Source of the DNA: Orychophragmus violaceus
Taxonomy: Eukaryota; Streptophyta; Magnoliopsida; Brassicales; Brassicaceae
Length of the DNA: 64,000 nucleotides
Reading direction: 5' to 3'
Assembly (NCBI GenBank): GCA_030180135.1
Contig: CM058236.1
Span: 57,687,728-57,751,727, forward strand
Position numbers and translations under genes: made by a program. The notes beneath the pieces were generated by a model. It ran no database searches. It saw only the letters and a list, made by a program, of their open reading frames with translations, and was not told the origin of the DNA. Below are positions 56,222 through 64,000 of the stretch, in pieces (within the stretch, counting starts at the first letter, position 1; the number at the start of each line of letters is the position of its first letter).

Positions 56222-57651
56222 GTACCCGCGATCGGTTCCACACCTCTAGGGGCGGCTGCCGCATACACCCTGGGTCCCCCTGCGGGTGGCGGTAGTAGTG
56301 GCTGCATCCCGGCTCCTCCCTGTCCTCCTTGCGGTGGCGGTGGTAGCATCCTCACTTCCTCTTGCCCTCCTGCTCCCCTCCGATTAGTTGGATTGGTGCA
56401 ATACCTTGTCATGTGCCCCACTTGGCCACAATTGTAACATTGTATCTGCGGGCAATCCCTCCTGAAATGGCCTGCTTGTCCGCACTGGAAACATCCCCCA
56501 GGCGCTAATTGCTGCAATGGCTGCACTGGCAGCGGCTGCCCTTGCTGTGCTGGCGGTGCTATCTGGGCAGGCTGTGCTTGGGCTACCGGTGCCGCAACAT
56601 AAGTTGTATCCCAGCTCCTCTTGACTCCCTTGTTGTGCCCGCTCTTCTGCTGCTTCTGCTCCTCTTCCCAGTCCGTCTCGGTATCTGCTGCCTTCTCAAT
56701 CAGGTCGTTGATGTCGTAGTAGTCCCTCTGCTTGCAACGAACCTTGAGCTCAATCTTCAGCCCCGAGAGAAACTGACGAATCAACTCTCGCTCAGACAAA
56801 TACCTCCCTGCAAACCTCCTCAAACGGTTGAACTCATCCCTGTACTGCCGTACGCTCCGGTTTCCTTGACGGAGGTTTCGGAACTCCCCCTCCAACCTGT
56901 CCATGGTCACTTCCGGGAAGTACTTCCGGTTGAACGCCTCGCGGAAGTCCATCCATGTCAGCTGACGATCCTGAGCGCTCTCCTGCACTCCTTCCCACCA
57001 AACCAACGCATCATCCTTGAGATAGGAGGTTGCTATCTCCACACGGAACTCCATCGGGCACCTAGCAGTATCCAAACTCCGCTCCAACTTCCTCCTCCAG
57101 TTGTCCGCGGCAATGGCGCTGACGCCTCCAGCAAAGTGGTCCATCTGCATCTCCCTCAGATGCTTCAACATGGTCCAGTAAGTCACTCCAGGTACCGCTC
57201 CTGGCGCCTGCGGTGGTGGTGGTGGCGGGTTCACCACTGGCTGCGGTTGAACGAATCCAAACCCCATTTGAGCGGCTTCTGCTCCTCCAGCAACAAAGCC
57301 GACTCCTCCTGGGGCGTTCACCGCTCCTCCCTGACCATTCTCAACTCCTCCTGGGGCTCCAGGCGCCCCGTTGGCATTCTCTGGTATCGCTCCGGGTGCT
57401 CCTGCTCCATTCCCTCCTGGCGCTCCTCCTGCCTCGGCGGCTATGGCAGCTTGTGCCTGCTGAAGCGCGAGCAGCTCTTGCAGAAGAGCGGCATCCACGG
57501 CTACCTGTCCAGCTACCAATACTGGTCCAGCTTGGTTTCCAGCAACCGGTCCTTGGGGTCCGTGCACACTGGTGGCACTGTGCGTTGAAGAGGCCGGCAC
57601 AGGTGCATCCTGGTTACGACGAGCTGGCGGGGTTCTTCTCTTTGGTGGCAT
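56218..57651 (-). CDS. gag: Gag of element F with two CCHC knuckles
   Basis: 477 codons from ATG 57651 (MPPKRRTPPARRNQ); three codons upstream are open but lack ATG. Residues about 20-160 are Ala/Gly/Pro/Gln-rich. The Gag core (MQMDHFAGGVSAIAADNWRR, then LVWWEGVQE and FNRKYFPEVTMDRL) spans about residues 165-320 and would build the particle shell. Two zinc knuckles, CFQCGQAGHFRRDC and CYNCGQVGHMTRYC, lie at about residues 400-430 and bind the RNA. It ends 81 bases before the pol start codon position, in a different frame. Fully open, in keeping with a young insertion. Confidence 0.92.
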   Translation of the reverse strand: MPPKRRTPPARRNQDAPVPASSTHSATSVHGPQGPVAGNQAGPVLVAGQVAVDAALLQELLALQQAQAAIAAEAGGAPGGNGAGAPGAIPENANGAPGAPGGVENGQGGAVNAPGGVGFVAGGAEAAQMGFGFVQPQPVVNPPPPPPQAPGAVPGVTYWTMLKHLREMQMDHFAGGVSAIAADNWRRKLERSLDTARCPMEFRVEIATSYLKDDALVWWEGVQESAQDRQLTWMDFREAFNRKYFPEVTMDRLEGEFRNLRQGNRSVRQYRDEFNRLRRFAGRYLSERELIRQFLSGLKIELKVRCKQRDYYDINDLIEKAADTETDWEEEQKQQKSGHNKGVKRSWDTTYVAAPVAQAQPAQIAPPAQQGQPLPVQPLQQLAPGGCFQCGQAGHFRRDCPQIQCYNCGQVGHMTRYCTNPTNRRGAGGQEEVRMLPPPPQGGQGGAGMQPLLPPPAGGPRVYAAAAPRGVEPIAGT

Positions 57652-57875
57652 CTGTTGCAAAAGAAGGACGATTTGAGTCAGTTAACGGCTGAATACTGAA
57701 CTCACTTCCGGAGTGTATGTAAGGAGGAGATCGGAGTGGTGTCCCTAGTATCTAGCTTTTAGAAATCCCCAGTTAAGAAGAGTCAGAAAAATCTTGAAAA
57801 TGGTTTTGAAAAATGGTTTTTGAATTCCGAATATAAACTACCTAACCAGGGCAGGACTGGTTAGGTTTTAACCTG

Positions 57876-57887
57876 GCTCTGATACCA
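57876..57887 (-). promoter_or_regulatory. Primer binding site, initiator-Met tRNA (element F)
   Basis: Minus-strand TGGTATCAGAGC, three bases from the 5' LTR. Confidence 0.92.
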
Positions 57888-57890
57888 AAT

Positions 57891-59718
57891 TGTAACACCC
57901 GTACCCTCGATCCCAAGTCAACGACCCTTTTGACTCCACGAGTCATAGTCCACAATCGCGAACCAAGTCATAAACCGAGGACCAACACGAAAATAACTGA
58001 AAAGGTTTTACTTAATTAAAATAAAAGCCGAGTCTTACAAGGAAAACCGAACCAACTGAAATAGCTTAACGAAAACGGAAGAACCGCATAAGTCTCAACG
58101 CATAAAAAGAACAGAAAGAAGAAAAGAAGAGAAGGAAAATCCCGCTCCCAAAACGTGACACCACACCGTCCGTCTACCCCTGCAACGCTCCAGGGTTACC
58201 TGCAAAACAATCAACGAAGGAGGCCTGAGTAATTGGTTTGCACCAATACCCAGTGAGGGCGGATTCAAGGAATACCGCTATCTCTACTTTATACTAGCAC
58301 AACATCAAGAAAGAGTCCAAGATTAATAACATCTTGCACCCACGCCCGGAGGCACACACAATACTACACTCACTCGTGCATACACACTCATGAGCCCCTC
58401 TCTAGCCCGAAGGCTCACACAACCGGCCCACCCGGTAACTTCCACGTCGGCCCGAAGGCACGGTAAACTCGGGGAGGCTCGCCAAGACCTCCCTTCCGAC
58501 GATACAAGGGTCGCGTACCAAAACTCGTTATACGCGAGCCGCCAAGAAACACCCTTTCGGGGGACCTAAACAGTTCTAGCAAGCATAGCCTTCATACACA
58601 AGCAACATTTTCGGGTTAAGTGATAACCTATAACTAAGTTCCGTTTTCGGTTTAAGCGACATCCTAGGTTCTAGGTTTTCATCCATCACATCAACGCAAA
58701 TCAACAACTAGATCTACTCTACCTACGAAGACACTATTAAGCGAGGATTCGAATCTAAATACTGCGACAGAATAAAGGAAGAGATCACGTTCAGTCCTCA
58801 CCTTAGTCTAGATCTGACGAACGGGAAGTTGATCTGGGATTCCTGCACACAGATCTAGGTTTAGAAGACAGATCTAGGGAAAAGAAGAACAGATCTAGGG
58901 TTTTGTCCAACAGATCTGGATAAACGACGAAGATGCGGTTCAGATCTACCACTCCTATCCATCAGAAGCATAGATCTGACACAGATCTGAGGAAAATAGA
59001 GAGGTACGGTCCAGATCTACAACTTCTATCCATCAGAAGCATATATCTGGAGCAGATCTGAGCGAGAGAGAGACGGAATGGAAGATACGGTTCAGATCTA
59101 CGACTTCTACGGATCAGATCTGATCTAGAAGCATAGATCTGAAGCAGATCTGGGTTTAGGAGGGAAAAACGGTGCAGATCTGAGAATTCCGGAGATCTCA
59201 CCTTAAAAACGAGTAGATCGGAGGGCTCTACACTCGAACGAATCAAGAAGACGGCGACTCGGGGTGCGGGATCGAAATCGGTGGCGATCGGCGGTCTCCG
59301 GCGAGGATTCCGGCGACTCACGGCGGCGGCGGTCGGCGGCGTGGCGGCGGTCGCGGTGGCGGTCGGGGCTCCGGCGGTCGGCGGTCGGCGGCGGCGGTCG
59401 GCGGTCGTCGGCGGTCGGCGGTCGGCGGTCGTCGGCGGTCGTCGGCGGCTCCGGCTGGTCGGCGATCGGCGGCTGGCTCGGGATGCGGGCAGAGCTTCGT
59501 TGTCTCGAACTTTGTGCCAAATGAGAGGGGTTGCTGCTGCTTTTATAGGGAGTGGAGCTAGGGTTTCCCTTTCCCTCGGGTTGGGCCTTGGGCTTCTGGC
59601 CCCCTCTCTCCTTTTCTTTGGGCTCAAGCAAAGGGATTTGGGCTTCTCTACCTCTTTCTTTGGGCTCAAGTAATACCTCTTGGGCCTTTCCTTTGGGCCC
59701 AAGTTTAGGTATGTTACA
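57891..59718 (-). repeat. 5' LTR of element F
   Basis: 1828 bp. Minus-strand TATAAAAG at 59540-59547 is a clear TATA box. Contains the same AGATCTG-rich block (58810-59210) and GC minisatellite (59314-59460). Confidence 0.93.
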
Positions 59719-59723
59719 GTGTG

Positions 59724-60224
59724 TATATACACACCAATACCAAAACATAAATCCATCCAAAATTGTTACCTAGATCAATGCTTCAACATATCTTGGTAGA
59801 AGACGACCTATGTATTTGTTTAAGACATACACACCATTACTAAAGTTAGAAATGGATGCCACTGTAGTTTTTGGAATGATTAGAACATCACATGTCATAC
59901 GAGATAATTCACTATAAATGTTGTGTCTCACTTTTATAACATTCTAAAACATCCAAATCTTCATAAAAAGTCAGGTCCAACCCATTATCTTCCAAATACA
60001 AAGTCATTTTGGACTTTCCTTTTTTTGGCAAAGTTACGTTTTCATACTCTTTGTTATCCAACTATAGGCAAACCCAAATTAAGTAAAATTTAAAGAATAA
60101 ATTGTTGTAAACTAAAAACAAATTTATAAGACAGAAAATAAACTTATATTAAACATAGTCAAACGCCCCCAGTTTATTTTTTTTGGTAAAAAAACTCAAG
60201 TTCTACGAGAAGAAGTAGCATATT
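59724..60224 (-). pseudogene. hAT transposase dimerisation region (copy B)
   Basis: Counterpart of 33050-33540. The minus-strand coding for the dimerisation domain is about 59777-60030 and carries more frameshifts than copy A. Cut at 60224 by the CACTA element and resumes at 62838. Confidence 0.72.
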
Positions 60225-60819
60225 CACTACAAGATTATTGAGTATTAATAGCAGTTGCAGATAGCATTTTTGGTGTTTATGTTATTGTTGATATTCTCAA
60301 TATTTTAGATAGTGTTTACAAAAATACTATGTTATGTTTAGTCCGTCTGATCTGAAACGCTATGTATAATTAACGCGAAAGAATAATTATTTTGACCGCT
60401 TCTTTACTGAAAATTTTATTCCCCCTGTCATTTTTTTGTCAAAAGTTTTCCCCTCTTACTTTTGTTTGCTTTAAGTTCTTCTTCTTTTCTCTCAAAAAAA
60501 TATTATCATCACATCACATGTTTAATAAATAAACTTTACAAATAATTTTTGTTTTCTTTATAAAACTTTAACTTTATACCTCAAACACAAACCCTAAATC
60601 CTAAAATTCTAAAACTGTAAACGTAAACACTAAATTTTTAAACGTCAAATAATATAGCAAAAAGTAAAGTATAATTAAAGTATAATTGTTTTCTTCATCC
60701 TAAACTTTAAAATCTTTACTCTATATCCTTAACACAAACCCTAAACTCTAAACTTCTAAATCTTTAATAAAAAATACTAAAATTTTAAACTTCAAATAAT
60801 ATAGCAGAAATTTAATTAA

Positions 60820-60905
60820 TTTTTAATTAGCGAGTCATTGATTATTTTAGGATATCGGGTTTTAGTTTTAGTAATTGTCTTAATCAATGACTCGCTAATT
60901 AAAAA
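60820..60905. repeat. 25-bp perfect inverted repeat
   Basis: Arms 60820-60844 and 60881-60905 (core AATTAGCGAGTCATTGAT) around a 36-base loop. Could be a small nested element or a transcript hairpin. Confidence 0.85.
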
Positions 60906-61470
60906 AATACCAAAATCGTCTATTTCTCTATCTCTTAAAAATCCTTGTTCTTCTTCTTCCCAAATCATTGGCGAGAAATTGATAGAGCAAGAGAATTTAC
61001 TTCTTCACTACGAAAAACCTTGTAAGCAACGAATCTGACGAATCCAAGGCTGGGCGATGATTCTTCTCTTTCTCTCGATTCTTCCATCTCCTTCTTACGA
61101 AAAAATTCGACCATGCGCCAAAGGATCCCAATCGTCGTTTTTTCTAGCTTACCCACCGGGTAGGTTTCTTCAATTTTGTTGATTTTTTATATCAATTTTA
61201 GTTTTCTCTCGTTAAATTACAAGATTACGTGGTCGAATTTGATTACAGGAATACATAATGTGTGGTTTCTGATGCGGAAAACCCCAAATAAGTGTTGTTT
61301 TTAGACATACAATTAGTGACTAGTATGTGTTCTTGAGGTTGATTTAGGGTATTAAGAAAGTTGAGGGGAATGTAAATGTAGATGGTCATGGACAGGAATT
61401 AAATCATTTGCCCTGGGAGAGCTCGAAGCTAGGAAGCTCTAGTATCCAAACACTGGAACTGAAGCACTTC

Positions 61471-61905
61471 CTATGTTTTTTGCTGCAGTACCTGCCTCAT
61501 GTGATCAATTCAGGGAAAATGTGTTTGACAGATTTGTTGTGATATTCACGGTAATGATTGTGTGGATCTATGCCCATCTTCCTACAGTTGGTGGGACTTA
61601 CAATGGTGATGCACTAACGACACAAACAAGTTGCTGAACAGATCATGATGGCATCATCAGTGCTGCCCCAGGGTAAGTGGTTTTGACAACTCCCAAAATT
61701 ACATTCTACTAAGCAGCGTGGAATGTTCCCTTTAAGCAGAAAAAGAACATCAAGAAACAGTATATCAAAAAATAGATGAGAGATCAAACTTCTGATCTCA
61801 ATAGGTTTGTTGTTAAATTTGTGTGTGTGATTTTTTTTAGGATACTTGTTCCATGGCCATTACACAGTTTCCACCAGTTCGTGCGAGTTGGAAAAGCTTT
61901 AACTT
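61471..61905 (+). pseudogene. Captured fragment of a nucleobase-ascorbate transporter (NAT) gene
   Basis: Plus strand. A first exon piece reads QYLPHVI, then (after a one-base shift) NVFDRFVVIFTVMIVWIYAH and TVGGTYNGD...TTQTSC, with one stop, and ends in TDHDGIISAAPG at 61672. A GT-AG intron follows (61673-61840). The next exon starts ILVPWP and runs on, with a shift, to about 61905. The order and intron position match the region of plant NAT/UraA-type permeases that reads VIVWIYAHLLTVGG in the host family. NATs carry purines or uracil across the plasma membrane. Only two neighbouring exons are present, with several lesions, so this is a transduplicated piece, not a working gene. The family call is from recognition of conserved segments. 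Confidence 0.78.
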
Positions 61906-62837
61906 TAAAACGATGAGGAATGCAAGTATATAATGATGGCAGTGACTTATAATGATTTTATATGCTCTTTAACTTCAGGAAGAGAAGGCAAAGGTTATCC
62001 AAACTATTCTATTTTTCCCTAAATCAACACATTTCTTCAAACACTGTTTGGGATTATGAGTGTGACCAATGTTTTAAAAAGTATAATCTGATTAAATTTT
62101 GAACTTATCTTCCCTCCTGTTTGCAGGTTGATGGTAAATATTCATCTGCAGGTTCTACAGAGAAGGTTGAAAGGAAAGTTACGGTCGAGACTTTAGAGCT
62201 AGCTATGCCTAGAGGAAGTTGTTCCTGGGAGGAAGTTGGGTGGTGGTGTCGCCTATACATTTTCGACAAGGACACTCCCATATGGAGTAAGCTTCAGAGT
62301 AATCTCGGACTTTGATGCTTCTTTCACATTATTCAGGCGAGACTTTGGTTTAGTCATATGCATTCCTAGAAGGAATTCTAGAGTAAAAAAGAGATCATTT
62401 GGGTCAAACACACAAATGTATTTTACATTTCAATTCTATTTCATACTTTGAACTACGCTTTGTGATCATTACAATATGTAATATATTTGTCTTATATTTG
62501 ATTTTTTGTTAAATCCAATATTTTCAAGATTTTAGAAAGAAAAAAAAAATCCAAATTCTGTGAATAGACAAATAAATAAATAAATAGAAGACAATTAAAA
62601 ATGTTGTTATATAGATAATAATTAATAATAAAATAACAATGCTATTATAATTCAACATATAGTAGAAAAAGAAATGCTATTTGAAATTTAAAAAAAAACT
62701 ATAGCATATACAAAAAGTGCTATCTTAAGTACCCGAGCTATTATCGCGGTTGATGATATATCGCTTTTTAAAACGCAATGTATATGTCAGAAAGCATTTT
62801 CCAGACGCTAATAATACGCAAATTTTTTGTAGTGATT

Positions 62838-63455
62838 CGTCGACCTTAGATTGTAACTCTTATATTAATTAAAGAGTAAGGTTACTTTTCCCGTCACAAC
62901 TTCAATCTTTACTTCACTAGTGCTTAGATCAAAAATATCAAAACAATATGTCATTATCTCTAGTTTCATTCTCGGATCAAGAGTGGCTCCAATCGCAAGA
63001 ATGGTACTTTACTCTTCCCAATAGTTAGCCAAAATTCTTCCTCATTTTAACTACCATAAGTATAAGATCATTCTCTTCATCTTTCGAGTAATTGTTCAAC
63101 AAGCACTCCATCATTCAAATTAGGGAAAATGAAAATTTTCCGTAGGATAACTAATACCTAATCAAAAAGGAAAAACTATTTAATAAGTACTTTGTTTCTA
63201 ATTACATTTTTAAAAAATGCAGATAGACTAAATTTTAAATCATTATTCTACTAGACAAGTTTAAAGATGTTCAATGATTTCCAAACAATACAACTGCATT
63301 TAGAAATACAATCACTAGTGATGTCTATGGTTTATCACAATCACAAAAGTGTACACAAAGGATAACTAAAATTGATTAATTGCCTTTTGGTTACAATCTA
63401 ACAAAACCATAGTGAGTGGGAGATGTGAATGGGATTTTATGTGTAAGAAATTGAG
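62838..63455 (-). pseudogene. hAT transposase middle region (copy B)
   Basis: Continuation after the CACTA element. Minus-strand coding about 62858-63130 (MTYCFDI...STS) corresponds to 33715-34000 in copy A. Beyond 63130 non-coding AT-rich sequence leads to the LINE end. Confidence 0.7.
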
Positions 63456-64000
63456 TTTTTTTTTTAATGAATATATGTTAAGAGTCTAGGCTTTATACAA
63501 CATAGCTTTTACAGAAGAATAAGTATTTTGCGAAGCAACCCACATATGCAACGCGTTTGCGTACTAGGTTACTCCACTCATCATGAGCGAGGATAACCGG
63601 ATTCAAGCCAGCTTATCAATGAGTTTGACTAGTGTATCCGCTTGTTGAGGAACCTCTCCAACCATCAACCAAAGAGATGTGTCTAAGCCACTTTGAATCT
63701 CCATCCGAGAGAAATAAACCATCATCTCTCTATACTTAAGTAACTTCCTCCACATCCATGATCCTAGGGAATTCTTAGCATTTGTTGGCCAGAAAGAACC
63801 TTTGAAAATAAAGTATATGTTTATAAAACAGACCCAATGCGAGTTCGGAGCTGAAAGAATTCTCCAGATGAGTTTTAAAAACTTACATTGTTCGCTTCTT
63901 CAAGAGATTTTAAATCCGACCCTCCTTTCGACGTCGGTTTTATCACATCTTTATAAGATACTTTAGTCTTCGATGGATTCACATCGAGGCAACCAGAGGA
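63456..64000 (-). mobile_element. LINE 3' end, internally deleted (copy B)
   Basis: T run at 63456-63465 marks the poly(A). Upstream on the minus strand come the shared end (GEVPQQADTLVKLIDK, about 63620-63660), then directly RT-C-terminal sequence (SFWPTNAKNSLGSWMWRKL, about 63730-63800, and GGSDLKSLEEANN near 63900). Copy A instead has a zf-RVT domain before GEVPQQ, so copy B lost that domain. The element runs off the window. Confidence 0.75.

Larger units (their letters stand above)
50920..59718 (-). mobile_element. Ty3/gypsy chromovirus-type element F, probably complete
   Basis: 8799 bp with two 1828-bp LTRs (TGTAACACC to ATGTTACA), target duplication GTGTG (50915-50919, 59719-59723), initiator-Met priming site (57876-57887), polypurine tract (52748-52762), and open gag and pol. 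By eye the LTRs differ at about six substitutions plus repeat-length changes in a GC-rich minisatellite, so this is the youngest insertion in the window. The Tekay/Del clade is the most likely assignment, from the double-knuckle Gag and chromodomain-like C-terminus. Confidence 0.93.
60225..62834. mobile_element. Non-autonomous CACTA (En/Spm) element with captured gene pieces
   Basis: 2610 bp with imperfect 28-bp terminal inverted repeats beginning CACTACAA and sharing GTATTA...TAGC inner bases, and a 3-bp target duplication ATT (60222-60224, 62835-62837). The empty site survives in copy A as CACATTCGTCG (about 33530). No transposase-like ORF. Contents: subterminal AT-rich repeats, a direct duplication with CCTAAAC words (60560-60660, 60705-60810), a 25-bp inverted repeat (60820-60905), a transporter gene fragment (61471-61905), and an open frame of unknown origin (62121-62315) that may be another captured exon. 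Confidence 0.92.

Noticed and set aside
56509..57692. Long plus-strand ORFs opposite gag of element F
   Set aside because: GC-rich antisense shadows of the Ala/Gly/Pro/Gln-rich Gag; composition explains openness.
59203..59760. ORFs of 185 and 264 codons in the 5' LTR of F
   Set aside because: Low-complexity Pro/Arg products of the GGCGGTC minisatellite. The 3' LTR version is open only as the pol read-through.
60590..60740. CCCTAAA/CCTAAAC words suggesting interstitial telomere repeats
   Set aside because: Only isolated single words in an AT-rich direct duplication, no head-to-tail array.

Overview
The window is repeat-dominated plant nuclear DNA, most likely Brassicaceae pericentromeric heterochromatin. 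This is inferred from the element types: Athila-like and Tat-like Ty3/gypsy elements, Ty1/copia elements primed by initiator-Met tRNA, DUF1985 and F-box/LRR pseudogenes, and hAT, CACTA and LINE remnants with plant-type introns. I see no intact host gene. Nearly everything is an LTR retrotransposon inserted into older transposon debris.

Layout. 1-841: AT-rich, no gene. 992-3491: decayed copia polyprotein, cut inside its reverse transcriptase by an Athila-like element (3497-10135, target duplication GATGT). That element carries only gag and protease. 11619-14301: broken DUF1985-type gene with a 33-bp minisatellite in an intron. About 14700-15054: LINE endonuclease remnant.

From about 15463 the backbone is a direct duplication of one segment of about 3 kb or more. 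Copy A is 15463-16739 plus 33018-34801. Copy B is about 40984-41013 plus 47674-50919, 59724-60224 and 62838-64000. Each copy holds a hAT remnant and a LINE 3' end, and each was opened by different later insertions, so each serves as the empty site for the other. Copy A holds a Tat-like non-autonomous gypsy element (16740-33012), whose 3' LTR was itself hit by copia element D (17281-24022), and a second Tat-like element C (34802-40988, truncated), which contains an Athila-like solo LTR (39241-40749). Copy B holds copia element E (41014-47673), an F-box pseudogene absent from copy A (48533-50085), a young and probably complete gypsy chromovirus F (50920-59718), and a CACTA element (60225-62834) carrying a captured piece of a nucleobase-ascorbate-transporter gene.

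How the parts relate. Only element F shows a nearly complete set of retrotransposition proteins. The Athila-like, Tat-like and copia elements keep LTRs, priming sites and often gag, but lack or have ruined polymerase, so they probably moved in trans. The most unusual feature is that unrelated families each carry short dyad-symmetric minisatellites with a 20-24 bp period: paired CGATCG palindromes in the Athila-like element and both copia elements, CCGAGCT/AGCTCGG hairpin arrays in the Tat-like elements, and CACAGCG/CGCTGTG arrays in the solo LTR. The Tat-like element also keeps an antisense, intron-containing gene with its own TATA box.
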